This document shows positions 14,055-26,071 of a DNA stretch of 60,000 nucleotides, in pieces; the first letter of the stretch is position 1, and the number at the start of each line of letters is the position of its first letter. A program made the position numbers and the translations under genes. Below the pieces are notes generated by a model. The model was not told the DNA's origin. It did no database searches and saw only the letters and a program-made list of their open reading frames with translations. The stretch comes from Neocallimastix lanati (nom. inval.) (Eukaryota > Neocallimastigomycota > Neocallimastigomycetes > Neocallimastigales > Neocallimastigaceae), in NCBI GenBank assembly GCA_016946835.1, contig JACVTC010000008.1, forward strand, positions 1,680,001 through 1,740,000, given 5' to 3'.

Positions 14055-14250
14055 CAAAAGAGATTGAATTAATAAGCATAATAAATAATCTTAGTAATAA
14101 ATACAAAAGAGATTGAATTAATAAACATAATAAGTAACCATAGTAATAAAACAAAAGAGATTGAATTAATAAACAAAATAAATAATCTTTGTAATAAAAA
14201 CAAAAGAAATTGAATTAATAAACAAAATAAATAATCTTAGTAATAAAAAA
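14055..14250. repeat. ~49-bp tandem repeat, 4 copies
   Basis: Units beginning CAAAAGAGATTGAATTAATA start at 14055, 14104, 14152 and 14201 (spacing 48-49). Copies differ at a few bases. No protein reading is convincing. Confidence 0.88.
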
Positions 14251-14746
14251 TTAAGCATAAGAAATTATTTTGAAATTTGATCTATTCAAATTGAAAGGAT
14301 TTAATGATGATATGAAGAATGTTAAAAAATTAATTAAATAAAATATTTATATTAAATAGTATATATTATTTATAAATAATTATTAATATGTAAATAATGA
14401 AGTTTCACTATTTAAACATAATTTAAAAAAAAAAAAAAAAAAAAAAATAGATTTATAAAATAACAAAATGAGTTTTTGGTAATCATTAATTAATAAATAT
14501 ATATCCTTTTTAATTTATAAAATAATGAAATTAAAAAATAATAACAAATAAATTATATTAAATTAATGAAATTTATTCAGTAAGTTTATATATATAAAAA
14601 AAAAATTTTTAAATTTAATAATGATGGAAAAATAGATAATATTGATACTAAAATTGCTTAATAATAATTACTTCCAATATTTTAATTTAAATAATACTAG
14701 TAAATAAAAAAGTATATTCTTAATGGTAATATTTATATATAAAATT

Positions 14747-15065
14747 AACCGTTAAAGCTTCAACAACGTTATTCGCATCAGGCTGTTCAAACAACACATT
14801 TTTTTAAAAAAAACTACGTACCACTTCTTCTTTACGAAGGGTATATATATTTGTTACCAGTGTTGTAACTGTAACAGGCAATCCTTTTAACGCTATAACT
14901 GGTATACGAGCACATACCAAAATACCTGCTATCTTGCTTTGATGACTGGAGCGTCAACACTGAAAATGAAGTAAGACAGGCTAGCAGGGCTGATGCATCT
15001 GAAGGAGAAGACCGTAATTTCTTTCAGATAGTCAATTCAAACCCTAATCCATAAGGAGGTGAGGT
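14747..15065 (+). pseudogene. Compositional island, broken coding-like segments, unidentified
   Basis: About 320 bases are visibly richer in G and C than anything nearby. On the plus strand one frame reads through about 40 codons (including SLRRVYIFVTSVVTVTGNPF) to a stop near 14942. The next frame then reads on for 36-37 codons (DDWSVNTENEVRQASRADAS and onward) to a TAA near 15053. I recognise no family. This may be a frameshifted gene fragment of foreign origin or a structured RNA. A TAAGGAGGTGA match, identical to a bacterial Shine-Dalgarno core, sits at 15052-15062. Confidence 0.4.
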
Positions 15066-15307
15066 TCGTTGAATATGAACTTTTTTCTGAATTTATTTAT
15101 ACACTTTATTTTTGAATTTACTTTTTATCTCACGTTACTATTTCAAATATTTTTATGTTACAATTGGACAAATAATATTTTTTTTTTATTAATTCTGTAT
15201 TTTTTTTTATTTTTTATTAAAATTAAAAGTATTCATGTATTTTATATAAGAATAAATAAATAAAGATTAAAGTTTGCAATAATTGCTGCTAAAAAAAAAA
15301 AAAAAAA

Positions 15308-15327
15308 TTGGTTTGATGACAAACCAA
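15308..15327. terminator. Perfect hairpin next to A/T run
   Basis: TTGGTTTG-ATGA-CAAACCAA forms a perfect 8-bp stem. Read on the minus strand it is followed at once by a T run (about 15291-15307), the form of a bacterial intrinsic terminator, and it lies downstream of the two minus-strand ORFs ending at 15402. T runs are common in this genome, so the resemblance may be chance. Confidence 0.35.
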
Positions 15328-15401
15328 CTCCTTGCCAAAAAAACAAGTGTTTGATAAGTCTATAAAGATCAATATGCGCATGAGTTACAGCTATTTTTTT
15401 T

Positions 15402-15644
15402 TTATTTTATTCGTACTAGATTACATCTTTTGACAAGTTCTCTAAACTCTCTATATATATCATTCAGATAATTCCCGCAATTAACAATAAAGGCTCCATT
15501 TCTATATTTAAATAAGATGAAACTACCAGCACCAACGTTAAACACGTACATAAACATCGAGAAAGAATTCGAACGAAAAGACAAGACCCCAAACCAAAAA
15601 CCTTTTTTTGCAAAAGACTGAATAATTTCCGCCCCGCCGCGCAT
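15402..15644 (-). CDS. Unrecognised ORF, downstream partner
   Basis: An 80-residue ORF if started at the ATG at 15644. That ATG shares one base with the stop codon of the ORF at 15644-16042, giving TGATG. The sequence is a normal-looking amino-acid mix (MRGGAEIIQSFAKKGFWFGV at the start, Arg/Lys-rich end VKRCNLVRIK), unlike the Asn/Lys/Ile noise of the surroundings, and its 5' end holds the most GC-rich bases of the window. I do not recognise a family. It could be a real small gene, the 3' part of the upstream gene reached by reinitiation or frameshifting, or a degraded transfer. Confidence 0.4.
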   Translation of the reverse strand: MRGGAEIIQSFAKKGFWFGVLSFRSNSFSMFMYVFNVGAGSFILFKYRNGAFIVNCGNYLNDIYREFRELVKRCNLVRIK

Positions 15645-16042
15645 CAATCAAACCATCCATCACGTTTCAACGTTGTAATCACACAAGGTTCAAGGACGCC
15701 TACGTCTTTTATCAAAGATAGAGCATCTCCGACTATTGCTTCGTCATATCCTTCTTTAATATTACAAGTCTGGCTATCACATTGAGACTTTAACAAAAGT
15801 AGTCCTAGATCTTGATCTGTTTTACAAAATTTCAGCAGATTGCCCAAAACTGCGGCACTATCCAAAGTATTGCCAGCCGATTTGTATGCCGCCCATAAAA
15901 TACTAATTTCTTCAGGTGTAACATTTTGTTTCTTGCCTAATCTATCATTATATTGTACCATATGTCGTCTCATATCTTCTATGTTATGAAATGCCTCTGA
16001 TCTTGGGTCACTAACAGACATCCATTCAGGCACTTCCATCAT
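15644..16042 (-). CDS. Unrecognised ORF of foreign-looking composition
   Basis: A 132-residue ORF beginning MMEVPEWMSVSDPRSEAFHN and ending ITTLKRDGWFD. It is acidic to neutral, predicted mostly helical by eye, with four cysteines, and has no signal peptide or membrane segment. Codon use is balanced, unlike neighbouring genes. The next ORF begins inside its stop codon. No homologue comes to mind; options are a transferred bacterial or viral gene, or a lineage-specific gene with unusual codon use. The reading frame is long and intact for this genome, so I think it was coding, recently if not now. Confidence 0.5.
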   Translation of the reverse strand: MMEVPEWMSVSDPRSEAFHNIEDMRRHMVQYNDRLGKKQNVTPEEISILWAAYKSAGNTLDSAAVLGNLLKFCKTDQDLGLLLLKSQCDSQTCNIKEGYDEAIVGDALSLIKDVGVLEPCVITTLKRDGWFD

Positions 16043-19000
16043 TCATATATTCAATAATAAAAATTAATCTGTAGTATTTATTTATCTATTTATTTATTTA
16101 TTTGTTTATTTATCTATTCATTTATTTATCTATTTATTTATCTATTTATTTATTATTTATCTATTTATTTATTATTTATCTATTTATTTATTATTTATCT
16201 ATTTATTTATTTATTTATTTATCTATTTATTTATTATTTATCTTTTTATTTATTATTTATCTTTCTATATTATTGCCTATTTATATTTAATTATTTTATT
16301 AGTTTAATGTTATTATTATTAGAATTAAATTAATAATATTAAAAAGATTAATTATATATAATTTTAAAATATGGAAAATAATGTAAATTATCAATATGTT
16401 TTAATATTAAAATTAATATAAAAATCAAAAACTATAATGTATTAATTGTGGCTTACAATTATACCCAATCATTAACAATAATAATAACAAATTCTATTAA
16501 TTTCAGTTTAAATGAATTACATTGTTCATATTTTTCTATAAATTTGTAATTAATAAAATATTAATTAATTGAAAAGCATTTAAACATTTAAAAAAAAAAA
16601 AAATAATAATAATAATAAAAACAAAAAATTATAAAAATTTTTGTTGGTTATTGTAACTTTAATATTAATTATTTAATCATTAACCATTTTTTATAACAAT
16701 ATTTCTATTAATAAAAAAAAAAAAATTTTTTTATGTTAAATTTCTAATAATATATTAATTATAATAATTGTATTGGCTAAATAATACGATGGTATGAATT
16801 ACACTCGAAGGATATTATTAATAAAATAATAATTTATAGTAAATTAATAAATATCTAAGTTATTAAATGTATTATCAATATTCATATTATTTGACAAAAA
16901 AATATATATACTAATTAAACGAGTTTTCTATATATTAATGAATAGTACTATTAAATTCTTTTTCTTTTTTTATATGTATTAATATCTCATACCAGTAATT
17001 TTCAATATTTTTAATAGAATTAATGAATATTTATTGGGATTTTATCAAATTTAATTTCATTTATTTTAAAATTTCAAAATTACCATGCACTTTTTATTTG
17101 GGTTCAAAATATTAAATATTAATAAATATGTATAAAAAAATATATATTCAATATTAGACATAACTATACAATTAAAAATGTAAAAACATAAAATATAAAA
17201 TATAAAAAATAATATAATTTATTAATAAAAAATATAAATTGTTAAGTATAAAAAATAAATATATATATAAAATATAAATAAAAACTGATATTTATATATG
17301 AATATTTTTATATATAATAATTTATGTAGTTAGAAATAGAGTTGATAGACTTTGTAATATTATTGTTATGAACGATTCCATTTATATTAAATTAAGTTAT
17401 TATTTAATAATATTTCCATATATTATAAGATTGTATTATCTTACATTATAAGAGGTAATTTAATATATTATGAATTGTTTATTTATTATATTTAATTATA
17501 TAATTAATAAAATTTCCATATATTACAGTAGTTTAATTTATTAATAGAAGTTGTTTATTATAAATAAAATGGAAATCCTCATTTTTTTAATATAAAAATT
17601 GTAACGCTAATTATTAAAAAAATATTAAAAATATATTTTTAATTATTAAAATATTATAGAAATTTAGTTATTAAATTATATCATAAATTGTAATAATATT
17701 ATGTATTTAGCATATATTATCTTAGTAATAAAATAAATTATTAGTATATAAAAACTAATTGAAATCTAATGTTCCAATATTGAGATAAAATAACAAATTT
17801 ATTTTATCAATATCGTTATTATTCCTTTTATATACAATATCATATTTTTATATACTATGTAACAATATACTCAACCTGCTAAGAAAAATAATTATTAATT
17901 CAATATATACAATATCATATTTTTATATACTATGTAACAATATACTCAACCTGCTAAGAAAAATAATTATAAATTCAATAATGTATACAATTAATCTGTA
18001 ATTCAATATATGACACTAAATTTGTGTTTTACAATCATCAATTATTATTATGACCTTTTTTTTTTATATTTTATTTTTTTTTATTTATATAAATATATAT
18101 ACAAAATATTATATTTAATTGTACAAATGAAATGAAAAATACATTCAGCCATGAATGAAAAAAATTAGTAGGTTATGAAATAAATAAATAAATTATAATA
18201 AATTGAATAAATATAAATATATTAAAATTCATTTGATATGATTTTATTTAAGCTTATTATATATTAAGTATTTAACCTATATAAATTAATATATTATTTA
18301 TTTATTATTTTCTATAGTTTTATGTATTATGGTTTTAAACATATTTGTAATATTAATAATTATTAAATTTTAAAATTATTAATAATTTAATATATTCAAA
18401 AGTAATAACGACATAGGATAATTTTGATAATTATTAATAAATAATTATAAATAATAAATAATAAATAATAAATAATAAATAATAAATAATAAATAATAAA
18501 TAATAAATAATAAATAATAAATAATAAATAATAAATAATAAATAATTAATAATTAATAATAAATAATAAATAATAAATAATAAATAATAAATAATAATCA
18601 TAATAAATCATAATATTAAAAAATAATAATAAATAATAAATCATAATATTAAAAAATAATAATAATCATAATAATATTAAAAAATAATAATAATCATAAT
18701 AAATCATAATATTAAAAAATAATAATGATAAATAGTTAATAATAAATAAATAATAATAAAAAATAATATATAATTAATAAAATAAATTATTAATAATAAA
18801 TTATTAATAATAAATAATTAATAAATTATTTACTTATTTATTACTAATAATTAATTATTTATAACTAAAGTAAAAAATTTTTTCAATAATTAAATTATAA
18901 TTAATAAATAAGTAATAAAATAATAAAATAATATATATAATATTATCCATTTCCTATTATTAAAAAAAAATATTTTCATTATTTCTTATTTCATATATAT

Positions 19001-20203
19001 AATAATAATAATAGAAAAAAATTTTTTTTTTTTTATTTTATAAATTAATTTTGTATTTATTTTTTTTTTAAAAAAGCCATAGATAAAAAAAAGATTTTTT
19101 TTATTTTTTTTTTAAAAGTAAACAAATAATTTAAAAAAAAAAAAAAAAAAATCAAATTTTATTTTATTTTACTTTAATAAATTGGAAGTAAATAAAACTT
19201 AATTTAAAGCAATAATAGTAAGTCAAAAAAAAAAAAAAATAAAGAAAGTGAGAATATAAAGATACAAACATAATCTTAAATATAAACAAATAAATCAAAT
19301 CGATTAAAAAGTAATTATTAATTTTATTTACCAAAAAAATTTGAATGTATGATATATGAATAAATCTCATAAGTTTAGATGCAAATTGTCATTCTTTTTA
19401 AATTCAAATAAATAAATAAATATATAAATAATTAAATAAACAAATAAACAAATAATCAATAAATAAATATAATACAATACAAACTAAATATAAATAAACA
19501 AAATATGTATAATAAATTAAAAAAAAAAGTTATAAAGAAAGGAGATATAATTCAAAAATAATATAAAAAACTATTAGATTTTGAAATAAAGTATTAAAGA
19601 ATATAAATAAGCAAAAGATAAAAAAAAAAGATATTAATCTATATAAAAATCAATAAATTTAATTATTAATAACATTGAAATAAAGTTATTTGTAAATCTT
19701 TTATATAATACAGTATTGAATTAATATTTATATGTATAATATTAATAATACCATATTAAATATAAAATTAGAAATTTATATAAAAAAAATAAAAAAAAAG
19801 ATAAAGAGTTATTATAAAATTTATTATTTATTCAAAAAATATAAATATGTATATAGAAAAAAAGATTTAAGAGTTAATATTAAGTTATTATTCAAAAAGT
19901 ATAAATATATATTCAGAAAAAAGATTAAGAAGTTAATATATAGTTCAGTAATATTTATTCAAAAAATATAAATATATATTTAAAAAAAAGAAAAGAGTTA
20001 ATATTCAATATAAATAAGTAAATTTAAAAACAAAGAATATTAATAGAAATTATTTTGTAATTAAAAATTAATTTATTGAATAACATATTATAAATATACA
20101 AAAATAGAATTTATTTATATATTTTGATATTAAATGAATAAGAATAAATACTAATATAATAAATTTATTTAAATTTTTTTAATAATAGTAATATAGAAAC
20201 AAA
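16043..20203. other. 4.2-kb non-coding stretch upstream of Rac
   Basis: No gene is supported. It contains an ATTT/ATCT microsatellite (16076-16265), a 75-bp tandem duplication (17831-17980), a TAATAAA heptamer field (about 18440-18600) grading into AAT-rich sequence to 18800, and A/T homopolymers near 19020-19150. Loosely repeated ~60-bp units (TTATTCAAAAA-TATAAATAT) lie at 19825-20000, just before the Rac gene. The last few hundred bases should include the Rac promoter and 5' UTR. Confidence 0.55.
17831..17980. repeat. 75-bp tandem duplication
   Basis: The segment starting TATACAATATCATATTTTTA at 17831 is repeated from 17906. The two copies agree almost perfectly, with the first difference near their ends (TTATTAATTC against TTATAAATTC), implying a recent event. 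Confidence 0.92.
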
Positions 20204-20785
20204 ATGCAAGCTATAAAATGTGTTGTTGTTGGTGATGGTGCCGTCGGTAAGACATGTCTTCTTATCTCATACACCACTAATGCTTTCCCAGGTGAATACG
20301 TTCCAACTGTTTTTGATAACTATTCAGCTAATGTAATGGTTGATGGTAAACCAATTAACTTAGGTTTATGGGATACTGCTGGTCAAGAAGATTACGATCG
20401 TCTTAGACCTCTTTCATACCCACAAACTGATATTTTCCTTATCTGTTTCTCACTTGTTGCTCCACCATCATTAGAAAACGTAAAGACTAAGTGGTGCCCA
20501 GAAATTAATCACCATGCTCCAGGTACTCCAATTATTCTTGTTGGTACTAAGCTTGATTTACGTGAAGACAGGGATACTATTGAAAAGTTAACTCAAAAGA
20601 GAATGGCTCCAATTAGTTACCAACAAGGTTTACAAGTTGCTAAGGAAATTAATGCCGTTAAATACTTAGAATGTTCAGCTCTTACTCAAACTGGTTTAAA
20701 GAACGTATTTGATGGAGCTATTCGTGCTGTTCTTTGCCCACAACCAACAAAGAAGAAGGCCAGCAAGAAGTGTTTAATTCTCTAA
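20204..20785 (+). CDS. RAC1: Rac-type Rho GTPase, intronless
   Basis: Rac is a membrane-anchored GTP switch that controls actin, polarity and NADPH-oxidase-type outputs. The 193-residue protein has every diagnostic element: P-loop GDGAVGKT (10-17), switch I with Thr35 (VPTVFDNY), [20 protein letters not shown] (57-76), TKLD (115-118), a Rho insert helix after residue 120, ECSALT, a polybasic KKKASKK stretch, and the CAAX box CLIL, whose final Leu predicts geranylgeranylation. The Rac rather than Cdc42 call rests on the [20 protein letters not shown] start and the [20 protein letters not shown] segment. Length equals that of typical Rac. Codon use is richer in C and G at third positions than in SPO11 or PIGB, which suggests high expression. 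Confidence 0.98.
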   Translation: MQAIKCVVVGDGAVGKTCLLISYTTNAFPGEYVPTVFDNYSANVMVDGKPINLGLWDTAGQEDYDRLRPLSYPQTDIFLICFSLVAPPSLENVKTKWCPEINHHAPGTPIILVGTKLDLREDRDTIEKLTQKRMAPISYQQGLQVAKEINAVKYLECSALTQTGLKNVFDGAIRAVLCPQPTKKKASKKCLIL

Positions 20786-23765
20786 ATAAATTTAACATTA
20801 GACTATTAGTTTATAAGTTTTAAAAACGAATTCACCAAAAAAATACTATACAATAAAATTTTTTTATTGATAAGTAAATAAAACAAAATAAAATCAGTAA
20901 TAAAAAAAAATTAAAATTAGAATTAAATAATATAAGAATTAATATGTTAAAAAAAAAATAAATAAATAAAAAAATTATATATATATATATAAACATAAAA
21001 AAGAGGAAAAAAAAATAAATTGTTTTTTTTTTCTTATAAATTAAATATAAATTTTTTTTAAAAAAAATACCTATTTTTTTTTTTTTTTTATAAATTATAA
21101 CAGATCTATTTTTTTTATGTTTTAATTCCATTTATTTTAGATGGTTATATAAATTAAATATAAAAGCAATGTAAAAAGTTTTATAATTTATCCAGAATAA
21201 AGGAATGGTAAAAAAAAAAAAAAAAAAGACAATATTAAAAAAAATAAAAATATATATAAAAAGAAAAAAAATCAAAAAAAGGTATTTTTTTTAATTATTA
21301 TTAAATAGAATAAAGATAAAAGATAAAAGATAAATATTAGTTTTATTTTATAATTATTTTTTTTTTAATATAAAGTAATTTTATTGTTTAATGTTTAATT
21401 AAATAAAATTTATTTATAAAGAAAAATGAAAATTATAAATAAAAATTTAATATTAAAAAAAAAACAAAAAAAAGTCTCTTTTTATTAATATAGATATATA
21501 TATATATAAAGATTTTTTTTTTATTAAGATGGTTTATATATTTTTTATATTTTTTACGCTGAATTAATTTTTTAAATTTATATAAAAGAGAGAAAAAAGA
21601 AATATAATTATTTTCACTGTGTATTAATAGAATAATTTAAACATAATAAAAATTGGATAATACATTTGACTATTTCATTCAAATATAATTTGATATAAGG
21701 ACAATTTTGTTAATAATGAAAAATACCAAAAAAAAAAAAAAAAAAAAAAAAAAAATTATATATACATATGGATATTGATAAAACATTATAATAAATATAA
21801 AGCATATTTGAAATATTATTCATTGAATATACTTTTTTTTTTTTTTTCCTTTTTTTTTTATTTTATTTTATTTATATTATTATTTAATATATTTTATTTA
21901 TATATTATGATAATGCCGAATTTCTTTTTATTTTTGCTCAAAAGTAAATATATTGACCATTTAATTTATTTTAATAATATTCCATAAAATAAAGAATAAA
22001 ATATATTTATTTTTAAAATATTTTTTAAAATTAGATTTTCTAGAATTTTTTAATATTTCATAGAATCTCAATATCAATTTCTAAATATATATATATTTTT
22101 TTTTCTAGTATGATTTTTAAAAGTAATAATACTAATAATTTTATATTAATAATTAAAATAATAACAAAACATTTTTTTTTTTCCAGAAATATTATTTATT
22201 TATTTATTTATTTATTTTATTGCATTATTATTATTATTATTTTAATTTCAGTACTGTAGGATAAATATTTATATGAAAAGGTATAAAAAGAAAAGTAGTT
22301 ATTAAATGGAATAGAATAATACAATAAAAAATTTTTATTAAATAGATTATTGTTTCTTCAATTAAAATATTTCTAGCTTTAATTTAACAGAAGTTGGTAA
22401 GAATTAAAATGTTACACAAGTTATGGTGATATTATATTTATTAAGAAAAATATTATGGAATAACTAAAAATATAAAACATAATTTTATAATAATATATAA
22501 AATATCATTTCCTTTTATATTTAAATTAATAAGAGAAATACAACAACAACAAAAAAATAATAAAAAAAAAATTTTTTTTTAGTATTATTATTAAATATAC
22601 CCTAATTGAATTATGAATTTTTTAAAAGAAACTTTTATATATATACTTTTTATTTTAGAATATTAATATTAGAATAGATAAATTTTTTGAATATAAAGAA
22701 TACTCATAATGATGTAACATAAAAATAAAATTGAAAATTCTTCTTGTTAAATTAAGAAATATCTTTTTAATATTTTTGAAAAGAAGTAATAATTTAATTA
22801 TTTATATGTATAAAATAATATTGATAAATCTGTTTTAAATCATATTTTTAATTATTATGGATAATACCATTTAAAAATTTATGAAAAAATTTATGTATTT
22901 TTCATATATATTCAACATATCACATGATATATTTCACCAATGAAATCTATACAACAATACTTTTTAAATATAATAACAATAAAGTTAATCTATTTTTTAA
23001 TTTTATATTATAGTTTAATATTACAACTTAAAAATGGTAAAGGAATTTAGTTTTTCTGATTTGAAATAAATAAATAAATAAATAATAAATAAATAAATAA
23101 ATATTAAATATTACATAAATAAGCATTAAATATCAAATAAGTAAGTAAATAGATAACAAATAAATAACTAATTATTTAAATAAAAAACTAATTACATAAC
23201 AAACTTAATAATTAAACAATAACTAAATAAATAAATAAATAATTAATTAATAAGTAAATAATAAATAAATAAATAAATAAGTAGTAAATAAATAAATAAA
23301 TAAATGAATGAATAATATTTTTTTTTTAATGATTAAATATTAATTTATCTAAATTAATAAAATTATAATAAAAAAGGTTTATTATAATTAAATAAATTAA
23401 ATTCAAAAATTTACCTTTTTAGTTTTCTTTTAGTTAAAGGATTTTTTAATAACAAGAAAGTAAGTTAGATTTTGTGACATTAAAATAGAAATAAAAATTG
23501 AAGTATCATTAAATATAGAACAAAAGAGAAAATTAAATATATTGCACTTTAATAATTTTGTATAAAAATATTTATATCGTATATATAAATAAAGAAAAAT
23601 TTTATTAAAAAATTTAGAAAGTATAAACAAAATAAACTAATCATCATTATATTGTTATATGAATAATAATTAAAAATAATATAAAACAATAAAAAATAAA
23701 AAATAATAACATATAAATATAAAAAAAAAATATAAAATAAATAATTTTCTTAATAAAGAAAAAAA
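20786..23765. other. Intergenic between Rac and signal peptide peptidase
   Basis: About 3 kb of A/T homopolymers, TATA and AAAT simple sequence. I see no exon-like segment, no RNA gene and no repeat unit other than AAAT tracts at 23060-23310. Confidence 0.55.
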
Positions 23766-25629
23766 ATGAGTGAAACAGTTGTTGATAAAACTTCAGAAGC
23801 TCCAGCTTCTTTCTTAGAAAAAATAACTACTGATCCAAAGATAGCTATCTTATTTACCTATGTTGGATTAATCATTTTAGCTATTATTCCAATTTATGTT
23901 GGTTCTATAAAGAGTATTAAACAACCAAAGGTTCCAAAGAGTGTAATTATCAAAATAACAATATTATATAAATATATTTTTAATTAAATTTTTATTTTAC
24001 AGTTTTTTTTTTTTTATTATGAAATTGTTTGAAGAATAATTCAAATATGAAATAAATTAGCATTATATTATAAAATAAAATTGATATAAAGTTGGAAAAT
24101 ATTTATATATAATTAATAAAATCATGAGTTAAAAAAAAAAAAAAAAGAAAAGAAAAGAAGAGAAAAGAAAATCAAAATTGGTTTTAAGAAATTAAAAATT
24201 AATGCATATAATATATTGTTGAGTTTATAAAATAAAAATATCACAAGTACAATAAATTAATTATTGTTTAAAAATATTTTTGTATAAATGAAAGATACTA
24301 TTATAATAAAAATTAAAAATAAAAAAAAAAAAAAAGAATATAAAATTTGTAATAAAGTTTTAAATAATTAAATATGTTCTTTTTGAATTTTATTAAATAA
24401 AGGAAAAGAAAAAGCATGAAAACGAAGAAGAAGAAGAAAGTGAAAGTGAAGATGAAGATATTGAACGTTTCTCTCTTGATGATGCTAAGCAATTCCCATT
24501 TATTGGTTCTGCCGCTTTAATTTCTCTTTTCCTCGTTTACAAGTTCTTTGACAAAAAATACTTAAATTACCTTATTACTGCTTACTTCTCTATTATTGGT
24601 GTTGGTTCTCTTACTCAAATGTTTTCATACTGTGCTGAATTTGTTTTAGGCAAGAAGATTAAGAATGAATTCAAGCTTCTTTTAACTCAAAAGAAGGAAG
24701 GTTTGTATCCTTTTATAAATAATATCTAATAGAAATAAATATAATTTTTTATTTAATAAAAAAAAAATTATAGTACAATATGTATTAAAAAAATTCTATT
24801 TTAATATTAAATATATATATATATATTTTATTATATAAAATTATTAACTAATTTTAAAAATTGTATATATATATAATTTTACTTTATTTTCATATTTTGA
24901 TAAAATTGTTTTTATTATTTTTTCTATAATTAATTTATTTAAATTTTATCATAATAATTTTAATTAATAGAACTTGTTAAGCTTTCATTCTCCTCGATTC
25001 ATATTGCGTTATTTATTTTAGCTATCGTTGTAACTGCTGCTTACTCTTTCACTAAAAATTGGATTTTATCTAACATTCTTGGTCTTGCTTTTTCTATTAC
25101 AACCATTCCACTCTTAAAATTAGATTCATTCAAGACTGGTATTTTATTATTATCTGCTCTTTTCTTCTATGATATCTTTTGGGTCTTCTTTACTCCAGTA
25201 ATGGTTACTGTTGCTAAGAACTTTGATGCTCCAATTAAGATGTTATTCCCAAGAAACATATTTACTTGGATTAAATCTGGTCTTTTAACTACTAAGGGAA
25301 TAGAATTTAGTATGTTAGGTTTAGGTGATATTGCCATTCCAGGTGTTTACGTTGCTTTATGTGCTAGATTTGATCACTCTCTTGCTGTTAAGAAGAATGG
25401 AGGAAAGCCAATCAAGAAATTCCCAATGCCATATTTTACAACTTGTTACATTAGCTACATTCTTGGTTTAATTACAACTATGGGTGTTATGCACGTTTTC
25501 AATCATGCTCAAGTATGTATTATTTTTATTATTTTTTAATAAATATATATATATACATACACAACTATATGATTTTTCTCTTGTAATAAAATTAATAATA
25601 TATTTATTTATATTTATTTATTTATTTTC

Positions 25630-25660
<31 letters not shown>

Positions 25661-25963
25661 TAAAAAAATTTATAGCCAGCTTTACTTTACTTATCTCCAG
25701 CTTGTATTATTTCTTCCCTTTTATGTGCTTTAGTTCGTGGTGAAATTAAGGCTTTATTTGAGTACGATGATGAATCTGAAGAAGAAAAGAAGGCTCGTGA
25801 AGAAAAGGAAAAAAAGGAAAAGGAAAAGAAGGAAAAGGAAGAAAAGGATAAGAAGGAACAAACAAATAAGGAAGTAAAAGAAAAGAAGGAACAAACAAAG
25901 AAAGAAGTTAAGGGAAAGAAGGAACAAAATAAAAAAGCAGCTAAAGATAAAAAGAAGAATTAA
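23766..25963 (+). CDS. HM13: Signal peptide peptidase (A22B aspartyl intramembrane protease), 4 exons
   Basis: SPP cleaves leftover signal peptides and some tail-anchored proteins within the ER membrane. Exons: 23766-23942, 24403-24700, 24971-25512, 25676-25963; all introns GT-AG with consistent phase; 434 residues. Catalytic motifs are FFYDIFWVF (Asp near 226), GLGDIAIPG (Asp near 278) and the PAL motif at the start of the last exon (near 340). Several membrane segments are apparent, the first near 27-47. MVTVAKNFDAPIKMLFP is a strong family signature. It is longer than human SPP (about 377) because of an acidic linker (HENEEEEESESEDED) after the first membrane segment and a Lys/Glu-rich C-terminal tail ending KKKN, which fits a dilysine ER-retrieval signal. 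Confidence 0.97.
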
Positions 25964-26034
25964 TAATAATTAATCTTTATTTTTAATTTATTTTTTATTT
26001 TTTACTTTTATTATTTTACTTTTTTTTTTTTCCC

Positions 26035-26071
<37 letters not shown>

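Noticed and set aside
15069-15263. Small plus-strand ORF after the Shine-Dalgarno-like site
   Set aside because: Its sequence is Phe/Ile/Leu-rich and matches translated AT-rich noise. The site is reported, but the ORF is not supported as a gene.
16102-16290. Plus-strand ORF of Tyr/Ile/Leu repeats
   Set aside because: Translation of an ATTT/ATCT microsatellite.
24701-24970. GTATCCTTTT near the start of signal peptide peptidase intron 2, resembling a U12 GT-AG donor
   Set aside because: Using it puts the next exon out of frame with an immediate stop. The donor four bases upstream (GTTTGT) keeps frame, and no convincing U12 branch site precedes the acceptor.
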